43,966 bases of DNA from Nocardioides jensenii JCM 1364 = NBRC 14755 (GTDB lineage Bacteria; Actinomycetota; Actinomycetes; Propionibacteriales; Nocardioidaceae), in contig NZ_BCRJ01000017.1 in assembly GCF_001552535.1 (NCBI RefSeq), positions 1 to 43,966 of the forward strand. Reading direction: 5' to 3'. Shown here piece after piece: positions 28,901-39,384 of the stretch. A program made the position numbers and the translations under genes. The notes beneath the pieces are model-generated. The model was given only the letters and a program-made list of their open reading frames with translations, searched no databases and was not told where the DNA came from. Numbering within the stretch: position 1 is the first letter of the stretch; the number at the start of each line of letters is the position of its first letter.

Positions 28901-31206
28901 TGCGTGATGCGATAGGCGTCGAAGACCCCGGGCACCGAACGGACCGCGTTCAGCACCGAGTCGAGGTGCATCGCGTCGGCCATCTCGAAGGAGAACCTGC
29001 TCTTGGCCACCCGGTCGCGCGTGGTGGTCAGCGAGGCACTGAGGATGTTCACGTGCACGTCGGAGAGCGCCATGGTGATGTCGGAGAGCAACCGGGACCG
29101 GTCGAGTGCCTCCACCTGGATGTTGACCAGGAACGTCGACTTCGTGGTCGGCTCCCACACCACGTCGACGAGCCGCTCGGGCTGAGCCTTGAGGCTGGCG
29201 GCGTTGGTGCAGTCGGAGCGGTGCACCGACACTCCCCCGCCCTTGGTCACGAACCCGAGGATCTCGTCGGGCGGCACGGGCGTGCAGCACTTGGCCAGCT
29301 TGACCCACAGGCCGTCGGCACCCTTGACCACGACGCCCGCGTCCGTGCCGTGTGTGAGCCGGCTGCGCCCGCGTCGGCCGGTGATGGTGATGCCCTCGGC
29401 CAGGTCTTCGGCGGCTCCCTGGTCACCACCGTGCAGGTCGATGACGCGGCGTACGACAGTCTGTGCGCCCAGGTTGCCCTCGCCGACGGCGGCATAGAGC
29501 GCGGTGACGTCGGCGAGCTTCAACTGCCCGGCAACGAGACTGAGTGACTCGTGGGAGAGCAGCCTCTTGAGCGGCAGTCCCTCCTTGCGCATCAGCTTGG
29601 CGATCTGCTCCTTGCCGTGCTCGATCGCCTCCTCGCGCCGCTCCTTGGTGAACCAGTGGCGGATCTTCGAACGGGCGCGGGGCGACCGGACGAAGTTGAG
29701 CCAGTCGCGCGACGGCCCGGCGTTCGGGGCCTTGGAGGTGAACACCTCGATCACGTCGCCGTTGTCGAGCGTGGACTCCAGCGGCACCAGCCGGCCGTTC
29801 ACACGGGCACCGATGGTGTGGTGGCCGACCTCGGTGTGGACCGCGTAGGCGAAGTCGATCGGTGTTGCCCCCGCCGGCAACGCGATCACGTCGCCACGCG
29901 GGGTGAAGACGTAGACCTCGGTGCGGTTGATCTCGAAGCGCAGGGACTCCAGGAACTCGCCCGGGTCTTCGACGTCGTGCTGCCAGTCGAGCAACTGGCG
30001 CACCCAGGTCATGTCGTCGGCATCACCACGCCGGTCGGTGTCGACCCCGTTGCGCCCGTCCTCCTTGTACTTCCAGTGCGCCGCGACGCCGTACTCGGCG
30101 CGACGGTGCATCGCGAAGGTGCGGATCTGGATCTCGACCGGTTTGCCCTGAGGACCGATCACCGTGGTGTGCAGCGATTGGTACATGTTGAACTTCGGCA
30201 TGGCGACGTAGTCCTTGAACCTGCCCAGCACCGGGTTCCACCGGGAGTGGATGACCCCGAGGGCGGTGTAGCAGTCGCGGTCGTCGTCGACCAGCACCCG
30301 GATGCCGACCAGGTCGTAGATGTCGGAGAAGTCGCGGCCGCCGACGATCATCTTCTGGTAGATCGAGTAGTAGTGCTTCGGTCGCCCGGTCACCCGTGCG
30401 GAGAGCCTCGACTCCTTGAGATCGGCCTCGACGCCCTCGATGACCTCGGCCAGGAACTGGTCGCGGGACGGGGCGCGCTCGGCGACCATGCGCACGATCT
30501 CGTCGTAGATCTTGGGGTGCAGGGTGGCGAAGGCGAGGTCCTCGAGCTCCCACTTGATGGTGTTCATGCCCAGGCGGTGGGCCAGGGGGGCATAGATGTC
30601 GAGGGTCTCGCGGGCCTTGCGCTCCTGCGTCTCCTGCTTGACGTAGCGCAGCGTGCGCATGTTGTGCAGCCGATCGGCGAGCTTGATCACCAGCACCCGG
30701 ATGTCGCGTGACATCGCCACGATCATCTTGCGGATCGTCTCGGCCTGCGCCGAGTCGCCGTACTGCACCTTGTCGAGCTTGGTCACCCCGTCGACGAGCA
30801 CGGCGACCTCGTCACCGAAGTCGGCGCGCAGCTCATCGAGGCTGTACGGCGTGTCCTCGACCGTGTCGTGCAGCAGCGCAGCGACCAACGTCGGCTCGGT
30901 CATCCCGATGTCGGCCAGGATGGTGGTGACCGCGAGCGGGTGCGTGATGTAGGGGTCGCCGCTCTTGCGCATCTGCGTGGAGTGCAGCTTCTCGGCGACC
31001 AGGTAGGCGCGCTCGAGCAAGGCCAGGTCGGCCTTGGGGTGATTCGCCTTCACCGAGCGGAACAGCGGTTCGAGGACCGGGTTTCCCACGGGCGGACGGG
31101 AGCCGATCCGGGCCAGCCGAGCGCGCATGCGACGCCCGGTCTGGGACCCGATCGGCTCCGTGGCGCGCGTCGTCCCGGTGGGGTCGACGGGCGTCTCCTC
31201 AGTCAT
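28897..31206 (-). CDS. relA: Bifunctional (p)ppGpp synthetase/hydrolase Rel
   Basis: A 769-residue long RelA/SpoT homologue. The HD hydrolase domain is intact ([11 protein letters not shown] with His113-Asp114), so it can degrade as well as make (p)ppGpp. The synthetase domain has [12 protein letters not shown] and [23 protein letters not shown] ([19 protein letters not shown]), the Cys-containing zinc-finger/helical part ([13 protein letters not shown]) and a C-terminal ACT domain complete it. This single enzyme type is the stringent-response regulator of Actinobacteria. It follows gap by 35 bases. Confidence 0.97.
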   Translation of the reverse strand: MTEETPVDPTGTTRATEPIGSQTGRRMRARLARIGSRPPVGNPVLEPLFRSVKANHPKADLALLERAYLVAEKLHSTQMRKSGDPYITHPLAVTTILADIGMTEPTLVAALLHDTVEDTPYSLDELRADFGDEVAVLVDGVTKLDKVQYGDSAQAETIRKMIVAMSRDIRVLVIKLADRLHNMRTLRYVKQETQERKARETLDIYAPLAHRLGMNTIKWELEDLAFATLHPKIYDEIVRMVAERAPSRDQFLAEVIEGVEADLKESRLSARVTGRPKHYYSIYQKMIVGGRDFSDIYDLVGIRVLVDDDRDCYTALGVIHSRWNPVLGRFKDYVAMPKFNMYQSLHTTVIGPQGKPVEIQIRTFAMHRRAEYGVAAHWKYKEDGRNGVDTDRRGDADDMTWVRQLLDWQHDVEDPGEFLESLRFEINRTEVYVFTPRGDVIALPAGATPIDFAYAVHTEVGHHTIGARVNGRLVPLESTLDNGDVIEVFTSKAPNAGPSRDWLNFVRSPRARSKIRHWFTKERREEAIEHGKEQIAKLMRKEGLPLKRLLSHESLSLVAGQLKLADVTALYAAVGEGNLGAQTVVRRVIDLHGGDQGAAEDLAEGITITGRRGRSRLTHGTDAGVVVKGADGLWVKLAKCCTPVPPDEILGFVTKGGGVSVHRSDCTNAASLKAQPERLVDVVWEPTTKSTFLVNIQVEALDRSRLLSDITMALSDVHVNILSASLTTTRDRVAKSRFSFEMADAMHLDSVLNAVRSVPGVFDAYRITQ

Positions 31207-31241
31207 TCGTCCAGTCTAGGGGCTGGGTCGAGGATGACTGG

Positions 31242-32675
31242 TCAGCCCTGCGGGAACAGCGGGTACTCGACGCCGGTGATGTGCTGGACGACGCGCACCA
31301 CCTGGCAGCTGTAGCCGAACTCGTTGTCGTACCACGCGTAGAGCACCACGTGCTTGCCGTTCACGATCAGCGCGTTGGCGTCGATGATGCACGCTGCACG
31401 AGAACCCACGAAGTCGGTCGAGACCGAGTCGGGCGAGGCGACGAAGTCGATCTGGCGCTTCATCGTGGAGTGCAGCGAGGTGTGCCGCAGGTAGTCGAGC
31501 ATCTCCTCGCGGGTGGTCTCCTTGCCCATCGTCAGGTTGAGGATGGCCATCGACACGTCCGGGGTGGGCACGCGGATCGAGGAGCCGGAGATGTGGCCGG
31601 TCAGCTCGGGCAGTGCCTTCGCGACGGCGGAGGCGGCACCGGTCTCGGTGAGCACCATGTTCAGCGGCGCGGAACGGCCACGACGGTTGCCCTTGTGGTA
31701 GTTGTCGAGCAGGTTCTGGTCGTTGGTGAACGAGTGCACCGTCTCGACGTGGCCGTGCTCGACGCCGTACTCGTCGTTGATCGCCTTGAGGGCCGGCACG
31801 ATGGCGTTGGTGGTGCAGGAGGCACACGAGAGGATGTTGTCGTCGTCGCGCAGGGTCTCGTGGTTGACGCCGTGGACGATGTTCTTCACGTCGCCCTTGC
31901 CGGGCGCGGTCAGCACGACCTTCGAGACGCCGGGGCGCAGGTGCTTGGAGAGACCCTCACGGTCGCGCCACTTGCCGGTGTTGTCGATCAGGACGGCGTT
32001 GTCGATGCCGTAGTCGGTGTAGTCGATCTCGGTGGGGTCGTTGGCGTAGATCACCTTGATGGTGTTGCCGTTGGCGCAGATCGTGTTGTTGTCGGCGTCG
32101 ATGTGGATCGAGCCGTTGAACTGGCCGTGGATCGAGTCACGGCGCAGGAGCGAGGCGCGCTTCTTCAGGTCGTCCTCGCCGCCCTTGCGTACGACGACCG
32201 CACGCAACCGCAGACCGTTTCCGGAGCCGGACTTCTCCACGAGGAGACGGGCCAGGAGCCGACCGATGCGACCGAAGCCGTAGAGCACCACGTCGCGCGG
32301 GCCCTCCTGGACGATCTTGTTCTCCCCGGTGGCGCCCTCGACGGCCTTGGCGGTGTACTCCTCGACGGAGAGACCTTGGGAGTCCTCGGCGTAGGAGACG
32401 GCCAGGCGCCCGATGTCGACGCGGGCGGGGCCCAGGTCGAGCTCGGCCAGCGCCTGGAGGATCGGGAAGGTGTCCTCGATCGCGAGCTCGCGACCCTCGA
32501 TCTGACGCACGTAGCGGTGCGTCTTGAGGATGCTGATCACCGACTTGTTGACGAGCGAGCGGCTGTGCACCAGCACGGTCACGTCACGCTCGCGGTAGAG
32601 ATGCCCGATCATCGGGATCATCGCTTCGGCGAGGGCCTCACGGCTCTTCCAGGTGGCGAAGTGGTCAGACGTCAC
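31242..32675 (-). CDS. Glyceraldehyde-3-phosphate dehydrogenase with N-terminal extension (GapB-like)
   Basis: A 477-residue GAPDH, about 140 residues longer than the glycolytic enzyme. The Rossmann motif GFGRIGRLLA is at 133-142, so residues 1-125 are an added helical domain. The catalytic Cys287 is in SCASCTTN and the activating His314 in VETVHSFTNDQ. DNTGKWRDRE and WYDNEFGYSCQVV are further family blocks. Long enzymes of this kind include the GapB of Corynebacterium glutamicum, which works mainly in gluconeogenesis with NADP; that role is inferred. It starts with GTG and lies between apt and relA, an unusual neighbourhood. Confidence 0.9.
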   Translation of the reverse strand: MTSDHFATWKSREALAEAMIPMIGHLYRERDVTVLVHSRSLVNKSVISILKTHRYVRQIEGRELAIEDTFPILQALAELDLGPARVDIGRLAVSYAEDSQGLSVEEYTAKAVEGATGENKIVQEGPRDVVLYGFGRIGRLLARLLVEKSGSGNGLRLRAVVVRKGGEDDLKKRASLLRRDSIHGQFNGSIHIDADNNTICANGNTIKVIYANDPTEIDYTDYGIDNAVLIDNTGKWRDREGLSKHLRPGVSKVVLTAPGKGDVKNIVHGVNHETLRDDDNILSCASCTTNAIVPALKAINDEYGVEHGHVETVHSFTNDQNLLDNYHKGNRRGRSAPLNMVLTETGAASAVAKALPELTGHISGSSIRVPTPDVSMAILNLTMGKETTREEMLDYLRHTSLHSTMKRQIDFVASPDSVSTDFVGSRAACIIDANALIVNGKHVVLYAWYDNEFGYSCQVVRVVQHITGVEYPLFPQG

Positions 32676-32707
32676 GGCTCGGTTCCTCGGTTTCTCGGGT
32701 GTGCGGT

Positions 32708-33259
32708 TCAGACCTGCCCCAGCGCGACCAGCGGCAGGTCACCGATGGTCTCGCGTCCGGGCAGGAAAGTCAGTTCCAGGAGGACGGCGACGGCGTGCGA
32801 CACGCCCCCGCACTTCTCGACCAGCTGGCGGGTGGCGGCAACCGTGCCGCCGGTGGCGAGCACGTCGTCGATCAGCAGGACCCGCTCGCCGGGCGCGATC
32901 GCATCGGTGTGCAGCTCCAGCGTCGCCTCGCCGTACTCCAGGGCGTAGGAGATCGCGTGCCGCTCACGTGGCAGCTTGCCCGCCTTGCGGACCGGGACGA
33001 AGCCGACGCCCAGCGCCAGCGCGACCGGGGCGGCGAGGATGAATCCCCGTGCCTCCATGCCGACCACCTTGTCGACCACGACGTTGCCGTCGGCGTCACG
33101 ACCCGCATCGGCCAGGGCCTGCACCACCGCGGTGAAGGCGGCGTGATCGGCCAGCAGCGGAGTGATGTCCTTGAACAGGACTCCGGGCTCCGGGTAGTCG
33201 GGGACGTCACGGACCAGGCGTTGAAGCGTCTCGGCCAGGTCGGGCGTGGGTTGCGCCAA
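32708..33259 (-). CDS. apt: Adenine phosphoribosyltransferase
   Basis: A 183-residue purine salvage enzyme making AMP from adenine and PRPP. The PRPP-binding loop VLLIDDVLATGGTV is intact, VGMEARGFILAAP and RKAGKLPRE are the other signatures. The start is TTG 33259, three bases after the yajC stop, which implies coupling. In most Actinobacteria secD and secF lie between yajC and apt; here they do not. Confidence 0.96.
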   Translation of the reverse strand: MAQPTPDLAETLQRLVRDVPDYPEPGVLFKDITPLLADHAAFTAVVQALADAGRDADGNVVVDKVVGMEARGFILAAPVALALGVGFVPVRKAGKLPRERHAISYALEYGEATLELHTDAIAPGERVLLIDDVLATGGTVAATRQLVEKCGGVSHAVAVLLELTFLPGRETIGDLPLVALGQV

Positions 33260-33262
33260 GGC

Positions 33263-33637
33263 CTACTTCTCCTGCTCGGGGCGGTGCTCCTCGACAGGCT
33301 CGGCCTCGGTCGGGTCGTCCAGCTCGGACCGGCTCTCAGGCTCACCCTCGAGCTCGTCGGCCTCGGCGAATCCCGCGGGCTCGGGCGGGAGGCCGACGAT
33401 GGCGGCACGGGCCACCTGGACCACGACGCCTTCGGCGATCTCGAGGCCGACCTTGTCGTCGACGATCGAGCGGATGGTGCCGAACATGCCGCTGCTGGTG
33501 ATCACCTCGTCACCGACCTCGAGTGAGCGCTGGACGGCACGAAGGTCCTTCTGCCGACGCGAGGCGGGGCGGATCACCAGCAACCAGAAGATCAGGAAGA
33601 TGGCGATGATGGGCAGCAAGGACAGCAGGTCCTTCAA
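33263..33637 (-). CDS. yajC: Preprotein translocase subunit YajC
   Basis: A 124-residue protein with one N-terminal transmembrane helix (residues ~3-22, LLSLLPIIAIFLIFWLLVIR), then a basic stretch RRQKD and the YajC core with GDEVITSSGMFGTI and KVGLEIAEGVVVQVAR. The tail is Glu/Pro-rich. YajC is the accessory subunit that associates with SecDF. It sits between ruvB and apt as usual, but secDF are missing downstream. Confidence 0.93.
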   Translation of the reverse strand: MKDLLSLLPIIAIFLIFWLLVIRPASRRQKDLRAVQRSLEVGDEVITSSGMFGTIRSIVDDKVGLEIAEGVVVQVARAAIVGLPPEPAGFAEADELEGEPESRSELDDPTEAEPVEEHRPEQEK

Positions 33638-33696
33638 GGGGATCCGACCTCTCGAGGCGTTCGACGATTCGGGCGTGCCAGTGTGGCTCGACCGTC

Positions 33697-33713
33697 CGGC
33701 AGTCTAACTGCCG
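33697..33713 (-). promoter_or_regulatory. Hairpin directly after ruvB
   Basis: CGGCAG-TTAGA-CTGCCG on the minus strand starts one base after the ruvB stop. It could be a weak terminator for the SOS-induced ruvCAB transcript. The loop also carries TAGACT, a TANNNT -10 that might serve yajC 60 bases downstream. Confidence 0.35.
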
Positions 33714-33714
33714 A

Positions 33715-34788
33715 TCACTCCTCGAAGAGAGTCGCGTCCGTCACGTCGGGGCCGGGAGGCGTCAGGCCGAGGTGACGCCAGGCCGCCGGTGTGGCGATGC
33801 GACCTCGCGGCGTGCGGGCCAGGAGACCGTTGCGCACCAGGAACGGCTCGGCCACCTCTTCGACGGTCTCGCGCTCCTCGCCCACCGCGACGGCCAGTGT
33901 CGAGAGCCCCACGGGCCCTCCGCCGAAGCGGCGACAGAGCACGTCGAGGACACCACGGTCGAGCCGGTCCAGACCCGACTCGTCGACCTCGTAGAGCTCG
34001 AGGGCCGCCCGCGCGACCTCGAGCGTCACGGTGCCGTCGGCGCGGACCTGGGCGTAGTCGCGCACCCGGCGCAGCAGCCGGTTGGCGATCCGCGGCGTCC
34101 CCCGGGATCGGCCGGCGATCTCGGCGGAGCCCTCGTCGATGAGGTGCACGTCGAGCAGCCCGGCACTGCGGTGCACGATCAGGTCGAGGTCCTCGGGCTC
34201 GTAGAACTCGAGGTGGGCGGTGAAGCCGAACCGGTCGCGCAGCGGCCCGGGCAGGAGCCCGGCCCGGGTGGTGGCTCCGACCAGCGTGAACGGCGGGATC
34301 TCGAGCGGGATCGCGGTCGCGCCCGGACCCTTGCCGATGATCACGTCGACGCGGAAGTCCTCCATCGCCATGTAGAGCATCTCTTCGGCGGCGCGGGACA
34401 TGCGGTGGATCTCGTCGACGAAGAGCACGTCGCCCTCGTTGAGACCGGAGATGACCGCGGCCAGGTCGCCGGCATGGGTGATCGCCGGCCCACTGGTCAG
34501 CCGCAGGGGCACCGACATCTCCGCGGCGATGATCATGGCCAGGGTGGTCTTGCCGAGCCCGGGCGGCCCGGAGAGCAGCACGTGGTCGGGTGCCCGGCCG
34601 CGTGCCTTGGCCGCGTCGAGGACCAGACCGAGCTGCTCACGCACCCGCTGCTGGCCGATGACCTCGTCGAGGGACTTGGGTCGCAGCGCGGCCTCGATCG
34701 CGCGTTCGTCACCGGTGGCGTCGGCCGAGGTGAGGCGGGCGATCTCGGCTTCCTCGGCGACGCTGAACTGGTCGCTGAACTGGTCCAT
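33715..34788 (-). CDS. ruvB: Holliday junction branch migration ATPase RuvB
   Basis: A 357-residue hexameric AAA+ motor that drives branch migration on RuvA-bound junctions. Walker [10 protein letters not shown], Walker B FVDEIHRM, sensor [18 protein letters not shown] and the C-terminal winged helix ending in QRTPRG-like [13 protein letters not shown] are present. The start at ATG 34788 lies two bases after the ruvA stop; the 174-codon upstream extension of the ORF is a ruvA shadow and is rejected. An acidic N-terminal extension of ~30 residues is typical for actinobacterial RuvB. Confidence 0.96.
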   Translation of the reverse strand: MDQFSDQFSVAEEAEIARLTSADATGDERAIEAALRPKSLDEVIGQQRVREQLGLVLDAAKARGRAPDHVLLSGPPGLGKTTLAMIIAAEMSVPLRLTSGPAITHAGDLAAVISGLNEGDVLFVDEIHRMSRAAEEMLYMAMEDFRVDVIIGKGPGATAIPLEIPPFTLVGATTRAGLLPGPLRDRFGFTAHLEFYEPEDLDLIVHRSAGLLDVHLIDEGSAEIAGRSRGTPRIANRLLRRVRDYAQVRADGTVTLEVARAALELYEVDESGLDRLDRGVLDVLCRRFGGGPVGLSTLAVAVGEERETVEEVAEPFLVRNGLLARTPRGRIATPAAWRHLGLTPPGPDVTDATLFEE

Positions 34789-34790
34789 GC

Positions 34791-35396
34791 TCAGGCCTTC
34801 CGCAAGGTCTGGAGGGCGGCGCGGAGCATGGCGCCGACGTCGGGCGTCTCGCCGGTGTCGGGCTCGATCACGTCGAGGGCCTTGTCGGCCTCCTTGGCCG
34901 ACCACCCCAGGCCGACCAGGCCCTGGTGCACCTGGTCGCGCCACCCGGCAGCGCTCGCGGGCACGCCGGTGCGGGTGCTCCGGGTCGCGCCGGTCGGGGC
35001 GCCGATGCGGTCCTTGAGCTCGAGGATGATGCGCTGCGCGCCCTTCTGACCGATGCCGGGCACCTTGGTCAGTGTCTTGACGTCCTCGCTCGAGACGGCC
35101 TGGCGCAGGTCGTCGGGGGCCAGCACCGCGAGCGCCGCCTGGGCCAGCTTCGGACCGACCCCACTGGCGGTCTGGAGCAGCTCGAAGCAGGCCTTCTCGT
35201 CGTCGTCGAGGAACCCGAAGAGGGTCAGGGAGTCCTCCCTGACGACCATGCTGGTCGGCAGGATCGCCTCCTCGCCGTCGCGCAACGTGGCCAGGGTTCC
35301 GGGCGTGCACATCAGCTCGAGGCCGACTCCCCCGACCTCGACGACGGCACTGTTGAGGGTGACACCGGCGACGGTGCCACGGACGAATGCGATCAC
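34791..35396 (-). CDS. ruvA: Holliday junction binding protein RuvA
   Basis: A 201-residue protein with the three RuvA domains: OB fold ([20 protein letters not shown]), two helix-hairpin-helix motifs ([13 protein letters not shown] and [13 protein letters not shown]) that bind the junction, and the C-terminal RuvB-contacting domain ([13 protein letters not shown]). It starts with GTG 35396 after AGAGGAC, within the ruvC-ruvA-ruvB operon under the SOS box. Confidence 0.96.
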   Translation of the reverse strand: MIAFVRGTVAGVTLNSAVVEVGGVGLELMCTPGTLATLRDGEEAILPTSMVVREDSLTLFGFLDDDEKACFELLQTASGVGPKLAQAALAVLAPDDLRQAVSSEDVKTLTKVPGIGQKGAQRIILELKDRIGAPTGATRSTRTGVPASAAGWRDQVHQGLVGLGWSAKEADKALDVIEPDTGETPDVGAMLRAALQTLRKA

Positions 35397-35427
35397 TGCC
35401 GGTCCTCTTTCGTGAGCGGGTGCTGGT

Positions 35428-35943
35428 TCATCGCCGCGCCTTGAGCAGAGCGGCCTCGATGCGCGACTGGGCTCCGCCGCGCCAGATGTGGGTGATGGCC
35501 AGGGCCAGTGCGTCGGCAGCGTCAGCCGGCTTGGGGGGTGCGGTCAGCCGGAGGATGCGGGTCACCATCGCGGTGACCTGGGCCTTGTCGGCACGGCCGC
35601 TGCCGGAGACCGCCGCCTTGACCTCACTGGGGGTGTGCAGCGCGACCGGGATGCCCCGACGGGCGGCGCAGACCATCGCGATGCCGCTGGCCTGGGCAGT
35701 GCCCATCACGGTGCTGACGTCGGAGCGGGCGAAGACCCGCTCGACGGCGACCGCATCGGGCTGGAACTCCTCGATCCAGGCGTCGATGCCCTTCTCGATC
35801 GTGACCAGCCGGATCGGCACCGGCTCGGACGACGAGGTGCGCAGCACGTTGACGTCGAGCATGGTCAGTGGTCGACCGACCTCGCCGTCGACCACGCCCA
35901 TGCCGCAGCGGGTCAGGCCGGGGTCGATCCCGAGCACGCGCAT
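35428..35943 (-). CDS. ruvC: Holliday junction resolvase RuvC
   Basis: A 171-residue RNase H-fold endonuclease. The first catalytic Asp7 is in [14 protein letters not shown], the Glu in VAVERVF, and the C-terminal acidic pair in [13 protein letters not shown]. The start at ATG 35943 is chosen over one nine codons upstream because GAAGGG lies just before it, because families start at this residue, and because the longer start would lie in the LexA operator. First gene of ruvCAB. Confidence 0.96.
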   Translation of the reverse strand: MRVLGIDPGLTRCGMGVVDGEVGRPLTMLDVNVLRTSSSEPVPIRLVTIEKGIDAWIEEFQPDAVAVERVFARSDVSTVMGTAQASGIAMVCAARRGIPVALHTPSEVKAAVSGSGRADKAQVTAMVTRILRLTAPPKPADAADALALAITHIWRGGAQSRIEAALLKARR

Positions 35944-35960
35944 CTGGAACCCTTCACGTC

Positions 35961-35988
35961 GTCCGAACACCTGTTCGGACTCACGCTA
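35961..35988 (-). promoter_or_regulatory. LexA/SOS box and -10 of the ruvCAB operon
   Basis: GTCCGAACACCTGTTCGGAC (35961-35980) is a perfect inverted repeat with 8-base arms and contains CGAAC-N4-GTTCG, the LexA box consensus of Gram-positive bacteria. On the minus strand TAGCGT (35983-35988), a TANNNT -10, lies just upstream, so LexA would cover the transcription start. This predicts DNA-damage induction of ruvC, ruvA and ruvB. Confidence 0.85.
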
Positions 35989-36046
35989 ACAAGATCCGCC
36001 GACGGTTCGTCGTACGGCACGCCGTGTCGTCGTTCGCCGACCGTGA

Positions 36047-36820
<774 letters not shown>

Positions 36821-36984
36821 GCGCTCCCTCTTCTGAATGCGGCTCCGCTGACTGAGAAGTCGAGCTCAGCCCTCGACGTACTGTGCGCCGAAAGCCTACC
36901 GCCCGCCGCGGGCGACCGGTGGAGGGCAGGCTCGGCTGCACCCACCCGGCCGGCCGGCGGTAGGCCCGGCACCGACGCGTCCGG

Positions 36985-37596
36985 TCAGGCCTGCGCCACC
37001 AGGTCGAGGAAGTAGCGGTGGATCCGGGTGTCCGAGTCGACCTCGGGGTGGAATGAGGTCGCCATCAGGCTCCCCTGGCGCACCCCGACCACTCGCCCGT
37101 CGGCCGGTCCGCCCTCCACCCGCGCGAGCACGTCGACGCCCTCACCCAGCTCCTCGACCCACGGTGCCCGGATGAACACCGCGTGCACGGGCTCCTCGAA
37201 GCCGTCGAACGCCAGCTCACCCTCGAAGGAGTCGACCTGGCGGCCGAACGCGTTGCGTCGCACCGTGACGTCGAGACCACCCAGCGTCTCCTGGTCGGCG
37301 GTGCCGCCCTCGACCCGGTCCGCCAGCATGATCATGCCGGCGCAGGTGCCGAAGGTGGGCATGCCCTGCTCGATGCGCTGCTGCAGCGGCTCGAAGAGCT
37401 CGAAGGTCCGCGCCAGCTTGTACATCGTGGTCGACTCGCCACCGGGGATGATGAGGCCGTCGCAGCGTGCCAGCTCCTCGGGACGGCGTACGCCGAACGC
37501 GGTGGCGCCGAGATCGGTGAGGATGCGCAGGTGCTCGCGCACGTCACCCTGCAGGGCGAAGACGCCGATGGTGGGGCCGGTCAACGAGGAGGGCAT
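36985..37596 (-). CDS. pdxT: Pyridoxal 5'-phosphate synthase glutaminase subunit PdxT
   Basis: A 203-residue class I glutaminase that feeds ammonia to PdxS for PLP synthesis. The nucleophile Cys85 is in [12 protein letters not shown] at 52-55 binds glutamine, and His183/Glu185 (FHPEV) complete the triad. [12 protein letters not shown] is the family N-terminus. pdxS, normally adjacent, is not in the window. It is 164 bases upstream of yebC on the same strand. Confidence 0.95.
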   Translation of the reverse strand: MPSSLTGPTIGVFALQGDVREHLRILTDLGATAFGVRRPEELARCDGLIIPGGESTTMYKLARTFELFEPLQQRIEQGMPTFGTCAGMIMLADRVEGGTADQETLGGLDVTVRRNAFGRQVDSFEGELAFDGFEEPVHAVFIRAPWVEELGEGVDVLARVEGGPADGRVVGVRQGSLMATSFHPEVDSDTRIHRYFLDLVAQA

Positions 37597-37621
37597 GGCC
37601 GCATCGTAGGAGCCGGCCGGC

Positions 37622-38470
37622 TCATCCGTGCGAGTGGTCCGCGAACTGCATCCCGATCACCCGCAGGAGGTCCAGCTTCTGGGCGGCGTCGGAGCCGGGC
37701 TCGGCCGAGTAGACGATCACCGACTGGTCGGTGTCGGGGAGCACCATCGAGTCGCACTCGAGGGTGAGGTCGCCGATCTCGGGGTGCCGGATCGTCTTGG
37801 TGTGACTGCGCCACGGCGCAACGTCGGTCTCGGTCCACAGTCGCCGGAACTCGGGGCTGGCGGCCCGCAACGCCTCGATCAGCTCCTGCAAGGGAGCGTC
37901 GTGGGGATACTTCGCGGCGGCAGCGCGCAGGCTGCCCACCGACTGGGCGGCACTCTTCGCCGCCTCCTCGGGAGTGTTCGCCACCCGCCCCTGCTCCCCC
38001 AGGAACCGTTGCCACACGATGTTGCGCTGCCGCACCGGGAGCCGGGTCCAGTCCCCGAGCAGCGCCGAGGCCATGGCGTTCCACGCCAGGAAGTCGCCCT
38101 TGGCGCTCATCACCAGCACCGGCAGGTCGTTGAGCCGATCGAGCAGCCGCTGGATGCTGGGGCGCACGTGAAGGTCGATGGTGTCGGTGCGTGGTTGCCG
38201 CACGTCGGCCAGCTCGAACAACTCGGCGCGTGCGTCGTCGCCCAGGCGCAGGGCTCGTGCCAGCGCGGAGAGCACCGCGGGTGACGGGTGCGGACCGCGG
38301 GCCTGCTCGAGCCGTACGACGTAGTCGACACTGACGCCGGCCAGCGCGGCCACCTCCTCGCGGCGCAGCCCCGGCACGCGGCGCCGCTCCCCGGACGGCA
38401 TGCCCACGTCCTCGGGACAGATCCGGGAACGCGCCTGCTTGAGCAGTCGGGCGATCTCGGGTCGGTTCAT
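37622..38470 (-). CDS. XRE-family regulator with MmyB-like ligand-binding domain
   Basis: A 282-residue transcription regulator. Residues ~8-85 are a helix-turn-helix of the XRE type ([28 protein letters not shown] read in two parts), and residues ~105-265 a PAS-like MmyB domain that in homologues binds fatty acid-like ligands ([13 protein letters not shown], then [13 protein letters not shown]). ATG 38470 is preferred to a GTG six codons upstream. The gene is divergent from a short-chain dehydrogenase, a common pair in Actinobacteria in which the regulator controls the dehydrogenase. Confidence 0.88.
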   Translation of the reverse strand: MNRPEIARLLKQARSRICPEDVGMPSGERRRVPGLRREEVAALAGVSVDYVVRLEQARGPHPSPAVLSALARALRLGDDARAELFELADVRQPRTDTIDLHVRPSIQRLLDRLNDLPVLVMSAKGDFLAWNAMASALLGDWTRLPVRQRNIVWQRFLGEQGRVANTPEEAAKSAAQSVGSLRAAAAKYPHDAPLQELIEALRAASPEFRRLWTETDVAPWRSHTKTIRHPEIGDLTLECDSMVLPDTDQSVIVYSAEPGSDAAQKLDLLRVIGMQFADHSHG

Positions 38471-38487
38471 GCCACCAGTCTTCCGCA

Positions 38488-38502
38488 CGGTCGCGCGGAC
38501 CG
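38488..38502. promoter_or_regulatory. Inverted repeat in the MmyB regulator / dehydrogenase intergenic region
   Basis: CGGTC-GCGCG-GACCG is a small palindrome in the 112-base divergent gap; CCTAGG (38514-38519) lies beside it. Candidate operator of the MmyB-like regulator. The match is short and unproven. Confidence 0.3.
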
Positions 38503-38582
38503 CATCCCGTCAACCTAGGACTGCCGATCCCATGCTCGACAGGCACTGGAGGCCTGGCGCTCGCGCGGCCACGGTTGGTGTC

Positions 38583-39329
38583 ATGACTACCGAACGCAAC
38601 ACGACACAGCACATGACACGGCACACGACAGGGGCGCTGGTCACCGGCGCCAACAAGGGAATCGGTTTCGAGACGGCGCGCCAGCTGCTCGGCCTGGGCT
38701 GGCAGGTCTGGCTCGGCGCCCGAGACGAAGAACGCGGCGCGAAGGCCGTCGCCGAGCTCGCGGCACTGGGCGACGTACGGCTGCTGGTCGTCGACGTCAC
38801 CTCGGACGAGTCGGTCGCTGCAGCGGTCGCGACCATCACCGAGGCAGGCGGTGTCGACGTGCTGATCAACAACGCCGGCATCGCCGGCTCGTTCAGTTCG
38901 CCCGACGAGACGGTTCCGATGGACTTCCTTCCGGTGTACGGCGTGAACGTGCTCGGCCCGGTCCGCATGATCCACGCGTTCCTGCCCCTGCTGCGGGAGT
39001 CGACTCACCCACGCATCGTCAACGTCTCGAGCGGCATGGGCTCGTTCGGCATCACCACCGACCCGTCGCGACTCGAGTCGGCGCTCTACGGGCTGGTCTA
39101 TCCGTCATCCAAGAGTGCGTTGAACATGATCACCAGCATGTATGCCAAAGACCTGCCCTGGTTGAAGATCAACGCCGTCGACCCCGGTTACACGGCCACC
39201 GATCTCAACGGGCACAACGGTGTCCAGTCGGTGGAGGTCGGAGCCGCTCCCGTGGTGCGGATGGCCACGATCGGCGCGGACGGGCCGACGGGAAGCTTCA
39301 GCGGTCAGCAGGGTGAGCTGCCCTGGTGA
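38583..39329 (+). CDS. Short-chain dehydrogenase/reductase
   Basis: A 248-residue classical SDR using NAD(P). The cofactor motif TGANKGIG is at 21-28, NNAG follows the fourth strand, NVSSGMGSFG carries the catalytic Ser and YPSSK the Tyr-Lys pair. It resembles carbonyl reductases with the GANKGIGFE signature. Start ATG 38583; Met11 is an alternative, though neither has a strong ribosome site. Substrate unknown. It is divergent from the MmyB-like regulator and probably its target. Confidence 0.9.
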   Translation: MTTERNTTQHMTRHTTGALVTGANKGIGFETARQLLGLGWQVWLGARDEERGAKAVAELAALGDVRLLVVDVTSDESVAAAVATITEAGGVDVLINNAGIAGSFSSPDETVPMDFLPVYGVNVLGPVRMIHAFLPLLRESTHPRIVNVSSGMGSFGITTDPSRLESALYGLVYPSSKSALNMITSMYAKDLPWLKINAVDPGYTATDLNGHNGVQSVEVGAAPVVRMATIGADGPTGSFSGQQGELPW

Positions 39330-39384
39330 GTTCCGCATGCTTGCGGCTCGGCCCACGAGCATCGGGACCCGTCACCCCGAGCTC

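Noticed and set aside
33715..35310. A longer RuvB frame starting at 35310
   Set aside because: The extra 174 codons are out-of-frame ruvA; ATG 34788 gives the usual RuvB length.
35944..35970. Upstream start for ruvC at 35970
   Set aside because: It lies in the LexA box and probably upstream of or at the transcription start; ATG 35943 has a ribosome site and the family N-terminus.
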